From Chamaesiphon sp041738715 (lineage in GTDB: Bacteria > Cyanobacteriota > Cyanobacteriia > Cyanobacteriales > Chamaesiphonaceae), in the NCBI GenBank assembly GCA_041738715.1, contig JBGSPI010000018.1, positions 16,265-80,264 of the forward strand: 64,000 bases of DNA, written 5' to 3'. Both the position numbers and the translations under genes were made by a program. How positions within the stretch are numbered: position 1 is the first letter of the stretch; each line of letters opens with the position of its first letter. Below, piece by piece: positions 53,786-62,873 of the stretch. The notes beneath the pieces are model-generated. The model was not told where the DNA came from, did not search any database, and was given only the letters and a program-made list of their open reading frames with translations.

Positions 53786-55315
53786 TTACTGCATTCGATC
53801 GATTGTCCGATATTGAATTGCTTCGGCAATATGGGCGGGTTCGATCCGATCTGCTTGGGCTAAATCGGCGATCGTCCGGGCAACTTTGATAATGCGATCG
53901 CTGGCTCTGGCAGACAGTCCTAGCTTCCGAATTGCCATTTCTAGGAGTTGCCGACTAGCATCGTCTAAGGGGCACCAGGTGCGTAATTCTCGACTTTGCA
54001 TTTGGGCATTACAGACAATCCCTTCTGCTGCGGCAAACCGCAGACTCGCCAGATCACGAGCGGCCTGAACGCGGGGACGCACCGCCGCCGAATTTTCCCC
54101 CGTCGGCTGGTTGGTAATCTCCTCTGGTTTGAGCCGATTTACCGCCACTTGGAGGTCGATCCGATCCATTAATGGCCCAGATAACTTTGCCCAATAATTC
54201 TCCCGTTGACGAGGATTACAACTACAAGCTTGTATCGTATCCCCATAATAACCGCAGGGACAGGGATTGGTACTAGCAACTAGGGTAAATTGCGCTGGAA
54301 ATGAGACAGATTGCCGCGTGCGCGAAATTGTCACCTGTCCATCTTCGAGGGGTTGACGGAGAAATTCCAACACATCCCGTTTAAATTCGGTTAATTCATC
54401 CAGAAATAATACGCCCCGATGGGCGAGGGAAATCTCACCAGGGCGAGGAAAACTTCCCCCGCCAACCAGGGCAGGCCCCGAAGCGGAGTGATGGGGACTG
54501 CGATAGGGTCGTTCGCACACCAGGAACCCCCGCTCCTTTAATAACCCCGCCACCGAGTGAATTTGGGTCACTTCCAATGCTTCCGCAAAGCTCAACGGCG
54601 GTAGAATCCCTGGTAATCTTCTCGCCAACATCGTCTTACCACTCCCTGGCGGCCCGACAAAAATCAAATTATGTCCTCCGGCTGCGGCGATTTCCAAAGC
54701 GCGCCGCGCATGTGCTTGTCCTTTGACATCATGGAGATCGGCATACTGCAACTGCGGTTGAGCTAATTTTCCCCGCACATCTACCTTCACAGGCGCGAAT
54801 TGTTCGGGATGATTGAGAAATGCAGCAACCTCAGCCAGATCCTTTAATCCATATACCTGCAACCCCTCCACCACCGCCGCTTCCCGTCCATTCGCCGCTG
54901 GAACGACCAATCCCGTAATCCCCATCTCCAGGGCAGCAGCCGCGATCGACAACACCCCCGCAACAGCCCTTAAACTGCCATCTAAGGACAGTTCACCCAA
55001 AAATAGGTAATCTCCCAATAACTCCCCACTCACCTGGTCAGAGGCGGCCAGAATGCCCACACAGATCGGTAAATCAAAGCTCGGCCCCTCCTTCCGCAAA
55101 TCTGCTGGCGTCAGGTTAACCACAATACGCCGAATGGGATAGGCAGAACCAGCATTTTTGATCGCTGTTTTCACCCGTTCCTTACTCTCTTGAACGGCAA
55201 TATCCGGCAAGCCGACTACGGTAATTCCAGGCAAGCCATTGGCGACATCTACTTCCACACCAACTTTGACGGCATTAATCCCGATAATTGTCGCACTCCA
55301 AACCCTAGCTAACAC
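53786..55315 (-). CDS. comM: YifB/ComM family AAA ATPase
   Basis: A 509-residue Mg-chelatase-like ATPase. The N-terminal domain (AVKVGVEVDVANGLPGITVVGLPD, VNLTPADLRKEGPSFDLP) is the ChlI-associated fold. The AAA core has GPPGSGKT (about residues 221-228), GVLFLDELTEF as Walker B, and STNPCPCGYYGD, a Cys motif of the family. ComM is a hexameric branch-migration helicase in natural transformation of Vibrio and others. No competence genes lie nearby. Confidence 0.92.
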   Translation of the reverse strand: MLARVWSATIIGINAVKVGVEVDVANGLPGITVVGLPDIAVQESKERVKTAIKNAGSAYPIRRIVVNLTPADLRKEGPSFDLPICVGILAASDQVSGELLGDYLFLGELSLDGSLRAVAGVLSIAAAALEMGITGLVVPAANGREAAVVEGLQVYGLKDLAEVAAFLNHPEQFAPVKVDVRGKLAQPQLQYADLHDVKGQAHARRALEIAAAGGHNLIFVGPPGSGKTMLARRLPGILPPLSFAEALEVTQIHSVAGLLKERGFLVCERPYRSPHHSASGPALVGGGSFPRPGEISLAHRGVLFLDELTEFKRDVLEFLRQPLEDGQVTISRTRQSVSFPAQFTLVASTNPCPCGYYGDTIQACSCNPRQRENYWAKLSGPLMDRIDLQVAVNRLKPEEITNQPTGENSAAVRPRVQAARDLASLRFAAAEGIVCNAQMQSRELRTWCPLDDASRQLLEMAIRKLGLSARASDRIIKVARTIADLAQADRIEPAHIAEAIQYRTIDRMQ

Positions 55316-55407
55316 AGCGATTTTCCCGTTACTGAGTAATCTTGTTAGTTAAGCACGAAACTTCAGAAGCTTACATCGAGCGAATGTCGGAATTTTCGGA
55401 ATTAAGC

Positions 55408-58266
55408 TTAGGCTTTAGGCTGAATCATATTCCTGTTTTGACGACATCCAAGATCTGCGGGGTTTTGGCACAGTACTGGCAACCAAGTAGCTTGGGGATA
55501 TCGATCTTCCCAAGCCTGCAACTGTTCTCGTGCGGCTTTAATCGCTAAGTATAGGGGCAGATCTCGATCGAGGGCAATCGTCAAGGATTGGAGAAATTCA
55601 TGGGCAATCGGATCGGGAATCGGTGCGCGCATAACGATGACTTGGGGGATCTGCATCGACAACAATTCAGTAGCTAATCCCAAACCATCGCAGGAATTGA
55701 GAATTACTAATTTCAAGCCACGATCGAGGGATTGTTGGAGAGCATATTTTAGTTCTGCGATCGTCAATCGATCACTTTTATTAATCTTAATATAGCTACT
55801 GCTTCGATCTGCTGGGCTGCCACTATGTCCGGCAAAGAACACAATATCCCAATCTTTTTCCCAGAGTTTCTGATTGAGTAGTTGGCGAGTAGGTTCGATC
55901 GTCAATTCAACGTCGATGTGGGACAATTGAGTGAGAAGTTCACGATCACGATCGAGGTTGATGTCTGGGCTAGATCCGAGAATTGCTAAAATTTTTTGTT
56001 TCCCATTAGTCTCTATCTTCCGCCGATGAGCGCGATAGGTGTTACTGGCAATTGTCACTTCTGCATGAGGAAATCTAGTCCACAAATCCCACAATTGCCA
56101 GGGAAGTTGTCGCAGTTGTGGTTCATCAGTTTGGAGAACGATCTGAATATTTTGGGTGGGTTGTAATTCTTGCAGGATTAGTTCTTTGATTGGTTGAAAT
56201 AAACTACCCTCGCACCAGATATTTAACTGCTGTTGTAGTTGGTGAGCGGCAGTTTGACAGGTTTGAAAATCATCAAATGTTGGGATACTCAGGTGATTAG
56301 TTTGTTCATCGGGTATTTCGATCCGCCAACCTCGATCGAGGAATCGATCGTAGGCACTGCGCCAGGATGAATAGGCATTAATCACACGATTTGCATCATC
56401 TAATTTGCCGATGGTCGCAGCACGGGGAAGTGAACCGCGATCGCCGATTTCAATACTGACAAAGATTCGACCTAACTCATCTCGATCACCAAATTTTAGT
56501 TTAACTAACTGTTCGGCATTGGTAATAATTACTGCTGGCTTGACTAATGATTGAAGCAGATCTTCTAGCCGTTCTTGGTGCTGGCGATAGATGGCTAATT
56601 CCCGATCTCGTCCGGCTAGTTCGGCGCAATATCTTGCTTGAGTTTCTGCTAATAATAATTGATAACCTCGATCAAAGTTATGATGAAATTCTGTCCGATC
56701 TAGTTCGGGTGGTACTTCTACCTTAACGACGATCATCCCCTCCCCTTTACGCTCGATACTATGAATTGTTAGCGGAATTCCGGCATTCTCTATTTGTAAT
56801 TGTTGCCAAATTCGATCAAAGACAGATCGATCGATTCCGCCATCAAAAATCAAATCTACCGTCTGCCAAATTTCCTGATATAATTTAGTAAAATCCCCAG
56901 GCTTGAACTTACCACTAGCAGGATTGCGCTCTACACCGATCGCTTTTAAGTAGATATAATCACAATTAATTTCGGCAAATTGGGTATCTCGATCGATCGA
57001 CCAATCAGCAATACAAGCCCCCGTCAAACTAGCCCCACGGAAATTAGCACCCCATCCCCTAATCCGTGTCAGATTTGCCCCATCTAATCGAGCATACTGA
57101 AGCTCTGCTAGATCCAGATTAGCCGCCGTTAAATTAGCATTAGTCAGATTTGCACCGACTAGGTATGCTCCCTGAAAATTGCATCCTGTGTAATTACTGT
57201 TTGCCCCCTGAAGATCGGTTAAGAGTTTACGGACTAACGGATGGTTGAGAATTGTTCGATCGAGTTTAGCCGTAGCCAGATCGTTGACACCATAAATATT
57301 CGTTCCCGTTAATTTAGCATCTTGAAAATTAGTATTAGCTAATCGCGCATATTGTAGATTAGCATCTGTCAAGTTAGCTTGATCGAAACAAGTCCCAAGA
57401 TAAGTCCGCAAATAGGTAGAAATCCGCCGCAAAACAGCATAATCGATTAACTCCGATCGCACGCGCCTACTGATCGCCCAACCAAGATAGATAATCGATA
57501 GGGCGATTGTCACGCTACCTAAGCAGACAAATAATGACGAACTAGCCTGAACGATCGAAATTAGCGCAATACTAATACCGATACCTCCAGCAATTAAAAT
57601 CGATCGACTCTTTTGTAAAATCTCAATAAATATTGCCAGAGTCAACGTTGCAAAAATAGTTTGAAAAATCGGCATCGCTGCGGCACCTTCGATCGCGATC
57701 ATCATCTGACCGACGAATTCCCAATCACAATTACTCTGGATACAAGCATTGATAATCACCCCTGCAACGATCGTCCCTAAAAAGATAAAACCGCTACTAA
57801 CTAAGATCATCGCAATGAGGGGATATTTCCACCATAACATTCCCCCATACAGAATGATGCAGGAAATCGCCAGTAATCCGCCTACACTATGCCAAGATAT
57901 CCAAAAATCAACGTGCTGATAGATAGCGAATATCTTACTTTGATCGAGTAATAAACCCGTCGTCGATGAGCCGATAAATCCAGCTAAAATACCCAATAAT
58001 AGAGTTAAAAATAGGATAATAGCGTGTAAAATTGCCAATCGATTGCCCGCAATTCCCGCTCGAATAAATTGTAAATCGGCACCGATTAGACTACTGCGCC
58101 GAAAAATCGCCCCGCGCACGTCCGCATGACTGAGATTCGCCCCATCTAAAATCGCATCGGTAAAATCAATTCGACTCAAATCCATCCCGCTAAAATTTGC
58201 ATTGCTGAGATTTTGCCCTCTAAACGAGCGACACGGCAATTTTGGCGATCGGGAAGATAAAGTCAT
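55408..58266 (-). CDS. Pentapeptide-repeat membrane protein with C-terminal CHAT (caspase-like) domain
   Basis: A 952-residue protein with five parts. (1) Pentapeptide repeats at residues about 10-65 (FRGQNLSNANFSGMDLSRIDF). (2) Six or more transmembrane helices, about 75-270. (3) A second pentapeptide block, about 290-430 (FDQANLTDANLQYARLANTNF and later YLVGANLTNANLTAANL). (4) A linker domain common in cyanobacterial pentapeptide proteins (KFKPGDFTKLYQEIWQTVDL). (5) A CHAT protease-like domain, about 690-935, with His814 in VFFAGHSG and Cys859 in ILNSCDGLG. Both catalytic residues are present, so it may be an active peptidase. CHAT proteins serve as effectors in several bacterial conflict and death pathways. 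The target is unknown. It lies at the far end of the row that starts with a sigma factor at 63545. Confidence 0.88.
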   Translation of the reverse strand: MTLSSRSPKLPCRSFRGQNLSNANFSGMDLSRIDFTDAILDGANLSHADVRGAIFRRSSLIGADLQFIRAGIAGNRLAILHAIILFLTLLLGILAGFIGSSTTGLLLDQSKIFAIYQHVDFWISWHSVGGLLAISCIILYGGMLWWKYPLIAMILVSSGFIFLGTIVAGVIINACIQSNCDWEFVGQMMIAIEGAAAMPIFQTIFATLTLAIFIEILQKSRSILIAGGIGISIALISIVQASSSLFVCLGSVTIALSIIYLGWAISRRVRSELIDYAVLRRISTYLRTYLGTCFDQANLTDANLQYARLANTNFQDAKLTGTNIYGVNDLATAKLDRTILNHPLVRKLLTDLQGANSNYTGCNFQGAYLVGANLTNANLTAANLDLAELQYARLDGANLTRIRGWGANFRGASLTGACIADWSIDRDTQFAEINCDYIYLKAIGVERNPASGKFKPGDFTKLYQEIWQTVDLIFDGGIDRSVFDRIWQQLQIENAGIPLTIHSIERKGEGMIVVKVEVPPELDRTEFHHNFDRGYQLLLAETQARYCAELAGRDRELAIYRQHQERLEDLLQSLVKPAVIITNAEQLVKLKFGDRDELGRIFVSIEIGDRGSLPRAATIGKLDDANRVINAYSSWRSAYDRFLDRGWRIEIPDEQTNHLSIPTFDDFQTCQTAAHQLQQQLNIWCEGSLFQPIKELILQELQPTQNIQIVLQTDEPQLRQLPWQLWDLWTRFPHAEVTIASNTYRAHRRKIETNGKQKILAILGSSPDINLDRDRELLTQLSHIDVELTIEPTRQLLNQKLWEKDWDIVFFAGHSGSPADRSSSYIKINKSDRLTIAELKYALQQSLDRGLKLVILNSCDGLGLATELLSMQIPQVIVMRAPIPDPIAHEFLQSLTIALDRDLPLYLAIKAAREQLQAWEDRYPQATWLPVLCQNPADLGCRQNRNMIQPKA

Positions 58267-58467
58267 AGGTATCTAGAGATATACTATCTGCCATATATCT
58301 CTAGTTTGTCATACCTCATCTCAAATCTAGCGATCGGGCAAGATATTAATCGGGGTACGAAAAATAAATCATGATGCGGAGTCATGCTCCCCAGGATGCT
58401 CCCGCGAGGTGTATGAAGCCTGTGGGAGGGACACTGCTCGAACATATCCCACGAAATTGAAAAATTT

Positions 58468-59016
58468 TTATCGAGACGATCTTTCGATCATGACATCTAA
58501 TGTTTTATCATCAGGCAAATATTCATTTTCTTGATATTCCCATCGAGCGATAACTGAAGGACTGATGGTTTCACCTAATGAATTCTGTCGATCTGGCTTA
58601 TATACGTCAACAGTCAGGTATCTTTTGCCATTAAGTCCTCTGGTTCTGGCGATCGCCGCTTCCCGCCACGTTAAATCATAAGAACAACCCGATTGATTAG
58701 TATTACCTTGAGCTACTCCTTTTGCGATAGTCTTAATGGTCTTAGAATTATTATTGTTGGTAAATATTTGTTCGTTAATAGCTACAGAAATCTCCGAACA
58801 AGGCACATCAATTTTTATAATAGTCTTACCATTAATTAATCGACCGCGCACTCGAATACTTCGAGTCACCATTTGTATTTTTGGATTACTTTGTCTATTA
58901 AATATTGCGTCATTGCCTTGACTTTTGGCTGGCGTTATAATTTGCAGCATCGTTAACAAAATAGAGATAGGAATTAAAGCGATCGAGATATATCTAACTA
59001 TTGATTGGCTGTTCAT
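58468..59016 (-). CDS. Secreted cysteine-pair protein (copy 1)
   Basis: A 182-residue protein with a signal peptide (ISIALIPISILLTMLQIITPAKS). The mature part has one Cys in DVPCSEISVAINEQ and one in NQSGCSYDLTW, likely a disulfide. IRVRGRLI, the CS.I.V motif and GC.Y.L recur in the protein at 60409-60885 in the same order, so the two are homologues. A beta-sandwich fold is inferred. Function unknown. It lies between the CHAT gene and the lectin gene on the same strand. Confidence 0.68.
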   Translation of the reverse strand: MNSQSIVRYISIALIPISILLTMLQIITPAKSQGNDAIFNRQSNPKIQMVTRSIRVRGRLINGKTIIKIDVPCSEISVAINEQIFTNNNNSKTIKTIAKGVAQGNTNQSGCSYDLTWREAAIARTRGLNGKRYLTVDVYKPDRQNSLGETISPSVIARWEYQENEYLPDDKTLDVMIERSSR

Positions 59017-59108
59017 AATTTTGGTAATCTTCCCATTTTTTCAATTTTGGTAATCGATCAGATCTTTTGTCTGAGAGAATATTTGACAATACAGATACAT
59101 ATAAATTA

Positions 59109-60206
59109 CTATAGACGTTCGACACGAATGTATAAACGGCTAGATTCTAGTGTTCGGGGATTACGAAATTGAAAAATGGATTCAACTTTGCCAGCTAAAG
59201 ATTCAAGATTAAGATTTTGTCCATTACCGATATAAACATCATCATCAGAACTTCCACTATCGGCATCTCGGAGAGATACTTGATAATCTATTTGCGGCTG
59301 ATTAAATATAAATTGTCTTCGGACATAACGAGAATCACTGACATCTAAAGTTTGACCCCTTTCGCGTTTATTGTTATCTGCATTTTCACGCGGAATTTCC
59401 CAATATACGTCGCCGTTAATACGCACTTCACCATACAACTCAATCGTATTATCAAAGGCACCGTCATTAGCATTATCGATCGTGAACCACATTTTTACTC
59501 GATAGTTTTGCCCTTGTGATGGTTGAGTTGCTGGTGGTTTAGGTGTAGATTCTGGAACTGGAGAATTAGCTCCAGGATTACCAGTTAGTTTCCATTTTAC
59601 ATTTCCTTGTTGAATACAGTCCCACTGAGTAATTGCTGCATTATTCTCATTTCCTGCTCCATTAACATGGAGACATTTACCACTTTGGGCATTGACAATG
59701 TGAGAATATCCATCATTGTTTTTGACTAATCGCCAGCGTCCATTAGCTTGATTATCACAATCCCATTGCACAATTTTTGCACCATTTTGACTAGAATCAC
59801 CACCTACATAAACACATTTATTTGTCTGTTTGGATTTGATTTGATACAGTCCATTACCCACTGAACTAATTTCCCAACGAACATTATCTTGAGCGAGACA
59901 ATCCCATTGCGTGAGTTGAATCCCATTATTAGGATTGCCGGCGGGTAAATGTAGACATTTAGCACTATGTTGCGCTTGAATGTACTGAGCAGCAAGCACT
60001 CCTTGACCGCGAGGTATAACAGTTCTTTCTACCTGTTGTTCTGCTATTTGTAGTGCGGGAGCGTAATATTTGGTATCTGGCGACTGATTGACCACTGTAG
60101 CGTCAGCAGGGAGTGCTTGATCAGGCGAGTAACCAAGTGGAATAGCACCCAGTAGTGCGAGTATATTTCCTAAATATGTGAATAATTTTTTAGCTGAATC
60201 TGACAT
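59109..60206 (-). CDS. Secreted ricin-type beta-trefoil lectin protein
   Basis: A 365-residue protein. The N-terminus has a hydrophobic segment (LFTYLGNILALLGAIPLGY) that suggests export. Residues about 75-215 are a ricin-type beta-trefoil with its three repeats: AKCLHLPAG...TQWDC, NKCVYVGGD...VQWDC and GKCLHVNGA...TQWDC. These are the QxW motifs that bind galactosides in many toxins and glycosidases. A Pro/Ser linker leads to a C-terminal beta domain of about 130 residues (MWFTIDNANDGAFDNTIELYGEV, ...SRLYIRVERL) that I do not recognise. No enzyme domain is visible. Confidence 0.83.
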   Translation of the reverse strand: MSDSAKKLFTYLGNILALLGAIPLGYSPDQALPADATVVNQSPDTKYYAPALQIAEQQVERTVIPRGQGVLAAQYIQAQHSAKCLHLPAGNPNNGIQLTQWDCLAQDNVRWEISSVGNGLYQIKSKQTNKCVYVGGDSSQNGAKIVQWDCDNQANGRWRLVKNNDGYSHIVNAQSGKCLHVNGAGNENNAAITQWDCIQQGNVKWKLTGNPGANSPVPESTPKPPATQPSQGQNYRVKMWFTIDNANDGAFDNTIELYGEVRINGDVYWEIPRENADNNKRERGQTLDVSDSRYVRRQFIFNQPQIDYQVSLRDADSGSSDDDVYIGNGQNLNLESLAGKVESIFQFRNPRTLESSRLYIRVERL

Positions 60207-60312
60207 TCGATCTACTCGTAAATTACAATTGAGTTACTGGTAAGTTGGAATGAGTAACAGCTTACAAGCTGCGACAAGATCCAATCGTCAGCAGTTTTTA
60301 ACCGAGAAGCAT

Positions 60313-60400
60313 AGCGGTTCCTGTTCCAGTCCGTTATGCAAGTAGGCGGAAATTATTTCACAGCATTAGCGCACTGTACCTCATGCGAGGAGGAACCGCT
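60313..60400. repeat. Inverted repeat in the lectin/secreted-protein spacer
   Basis: AGCGGTTCCT (60313-60322) and AGGAACCGCT (60391-60400) are perfect inverted arms, 68 bases apart, between two minus-strand genes. Could be a long hairpin or a small dispersed element. Confidence 0.45.
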
Positions 60401-60408
60401 AGATTAGG

Positions 60409-60885
60409 TTATTTTGGTCCTGAAAAGTATTTAGAAACCTTGAGATCGACTTGGCTAGGGGATGGTTGGGTAATATCCGCCGAGCCGCTGACCCCATAAC
60501 TATCACTGCTAACTGCACTAACTGCTACGATCCGTAATTTTCCAGTAACTATAAGCTGCAACGTCCCAGTGTTTAGTTCATAGGTACAGCCATTGGAGAT
60601 CGTACTACCTGCTGCTTGAGTTGATGCTATTGTTTTGTTATCTCTCTTGAGGCTAACCTTGATATTACTGCAAGCAGTTTGGTAAACGGGATAGGACAAG
60701 CCGGCTGGATCGTCAGGGATTAAATTACCCACGATCTTGATGTTCCTGGGAGTTTTAATAGTCTGGTTACGATCAACTTTGAAGAGATTGGGATTGGCGT
60801 TAACTAGATCGATCGATCCGCTCCAACAGATCGAGATCGCCCCGAGTAAGATTGATAATCTATGCGATAGAGAGAGATTTTTCAT
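60409..60885 (-). CDS. Secreted cysteine-pair protein (copy 2)
   Basis: A 158-residue protein with a signal peptide (LSIRLSILLGAISICWSGSIDLVNA-type start). IKIVGNLIPDD, ACSNIKVSLK and NGCTYELNTG line up with the equivalent parts of the protein at 58468-59016, including two Cys, so they are homologues. The C-terminal half (SVSSDSYGVSGSADI) is Ser-rich. Function unknown. Confidence 0.68.
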   Translation of the reverse strand: MKNLSLSHRLSILLGAISICWSGSIDLVNANPNLFKVDRNQTIKTPRNIKIVGNLIPDDPAGLSYPVYQTACSNIKVSLKRDNKTIASTQAAGSTISNGCTYELNTGTLQLIVTGKLRIVAVSAVSSDSYGVSGSADITQPSPSQVDLKVSKYFSGPK

Positions 60886-61115
60886 GATTTTTAACCTTGA
60901 TAATTTGGTGTCAGCTTTGTTGCCCTACACTTCTATTAACGAAACCACCCGCCAAAATATTCCAGGAAATGGCAGATCGATCGAAAAAAGAGCCAAAATT
61001 TCAATCCAAACATCTTTGGCACTCGTACTAATAGCAGCAGACAACCGAACCGCTTCCCAATAAATTCACGATCTGGCGATCGCTGGGCTAAAATATACAT
61101 TCCCAACATCTCAAC

Positions 61116-61616
61116 ATGCAAAAATACACTTCTCGGTCAACAAGTATGCTGATGGTATCGATCGGTGTTATTAACCTTGGCTATTCGCCATCAGTAATAG
61201 CTCGGCAAAATTTTAGAGATTTTCCCAATCGCGATCGTCAGATTGCGCTAATTGCCACTAAATCCACCTGTCAAAATACGTTAAGAGCGGTCAGATCACA
61301 GATGGGTCTGGTTAAATCAGTTCAAATTAAAAAAATCAATGCTGTTTATGGTAAGTATCCACGCGGTCGAGCGATGGTAGCTGATATGACGATCGTGAAT
61401 AACAATCCTCGATCCGAGCAACTGATTAATTCGCCGACTAAACTGTTAAGCGCGAGTCAAAAAATCGTTAAAAATTGTGCGAATGTCGGCATGGTTCAAT
61501 TTTATATCGATCAAACCGATAATGGTGTTGTCTATGGGATGATTAATGGGCGGATGAAGCAATTTAATTGCAATAATGAAACGCCGCTTAAATGGGGCGA
61601 AATTATGTGCTCTTAG
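61116..61616 (+). CDS. Secreted hypothetical protein
   Basis: A 166-residue protein with a signal-like start (STSMLMVSIGVINLGYSPSVIA). The mature region holds Cys residues in STCQNTL, VKNCANVG, QFNCNNE and IMCS, which could form two disulfides. VQFYIDQTDNGVVYGMING is a beta-hairpin-like motif. No family recognised. It is the only plus-strand gene inside the sigma-to-CHAT row and divides it. Confidence 0.62.
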   Translation: MQKYTSRSTSMLMVSIGVINLGYSPSVIARQNFRDFPNRDRQIALIATKSTCQNTLRAVRSQMGLVKSVQIKKINAVYGKYPRGRAMVADMTIVNNNPRSEQLINSPTKLLSASQKIVKNCANVGMVQFYIDQTDNGVVYGMINGRMKQFNCNNETPLKWGEIMCS

Positions 61617-61671
61617 CCACAATATTTTTCATTAATTATCAGTGTAGAGGTACCCAGACAAGGCACCCGGA

Positions 61672-62826
61672 CTAGATGACAAAATCCTCGATCGCGATCG
61701 CGCCGTCGAGTTCCAGACAGACACTAAAAATTTCTCTACTTGTACCGCTAAGTTTGAGTTGAATGCAAAAATCTCCTTCGCGGGCGATGACTTCGCGCAG
61801 ACTATTTCCCGCCTCATCTTCCAAAATCAATTTGAGGTGGGCGGGTAGCGATGCCAAACCTGATCGGGGATAGACTTGTAATAATATGCCAAATCGATCG
61901 GCTACTTTGGGAATAATACTCACCACAAATTCTACCCCCATACCAAGATCGACGGATTTCGATCGACGAATACCTAGAGCGGGGTGATCGGGATCGAGGC
62001 GACGCAGGCTATCTACTGCCAGCCATAGGGTTTCATCATTGCTGGTAGTTTCGAGGACATTGACGAGGCTCTGAATTGCCGCTGGATTGCCGATTGCTGT
62101 ACTGAGTCGATCGATTAGTTGACGACGCAAATCTTCGTTATTCGTCTTAGCTAGAGTGGTGATTGTCTGTTGAATTTCGGCTTCATTGTTAATACTCCGC
62201 ACCGCAATCGCTGTTGACTGGGATCGGTTCTGGCAATCTTGCCAATGACGATCACCAGAATTTTTGAACCAATCAGTCAGAATAGTTGGGCTGAGTTCGA
62301 TCGAGATCGCCCGATCGATTAAGTTACTCACTCGATCAATCTTAGTAGGGTCAAAACTAAACAGTAGAGCGCGTTCGCGATCGTGAAAATGTTGGAGACG
62401 GTGATCGTGGCAAGTAGATCGATAGGGTAATACCAGCAACCCTAAAGACCGAATTTCTGCGATACTCGGTCTGGTGAAGGCTAATCCTAGCGCAGCATCA
62501 CCGATCGATAATAATAGGTCGTAAATTTGACGAGACAATCGCCGACCAACTTGTTTTTTGAGGCAGGTTAATGGCAGTCTCTCCACATTCCAAGTTTCTG
62601 CCAAAATATCTATTTCCAGCCCCGAAATCGGTGGCGGGATGAGAATATTTGCATCGCTCAAATACTCAATTGCTGCCGATAATAACATCACCGCACAACT
62701 AGCCCCATCCTCTGACTGTGGCTCCCTGACGATCGTGACCCAATGACTATCATCTGGATCGCTACCAATAACTGCCCAGATTTCTCCAGGCTGGGGAAGA
62801 TCGACATTACCAGAGCCAATAGACAT
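61672..62826 (-). CDS. DUF1822-family protein with HEAT segment
   Basis: From the ATG at 62826 the protein is 384 residues; a TTG at 62844 is possible but less likely. The N-terminal part (SIGSGNVDLPQPGEIWAVIG) and central region are of the DUF1822 type. A short HEAT-like stretch (EDLRRQLIDRLSTAIGNPAAIQSLVNVLE, DETLWLAVDSLRRLDP) is followed by the DUF1822 C-terminus (LLQVYPRSG, LPAHLKLILEDEAGNSLREV, FSVCLELDGAIAIEDFVI), which usually ends in EDFVI. Biochemical role unknown. It starts 47 bases after the sigma factor gene on the same strand, so they form an operon. Confidence 0.82.
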   Translation of the reverse strand: MSIGSGNVDLPQPGEIWAVIGSDPDDSHWVTIVREPQSEDGASCAVMLLSAAIEYLSDANILIPPPISGLEIDILAETWNVERLPLTCLKKQVGRRLSRQIYDLLLSIGDAALGLAFTRPSIAEIRSLGLLVLPYRSTCHDHRLQHFHDRERALLFSFDPTKIDRVSNLIDRAISIELSPTILTDWFKNSGDRHWQDCQNRSQSTAIAVRSINNEAEIQQTITTLAKTNNEDLRRQLIDRLSTAIGNPAAIQSLVNVLETTSNDETLWLAVDSLRRLDPDHPALGIRRSKSVDLGMGVEFVVSIIPKVADRFGILLQVYPRSGLASLPAHLKLILEDEAGNSLREVIAREGDFCIQLKLSGTSREIFSVCLELDGAIAIEDFVI

Positions 62827-62873
62827 GCAGCAATTAGGAGTCAAAAATCAAAAATTAGCGAGGATCGACCGTT

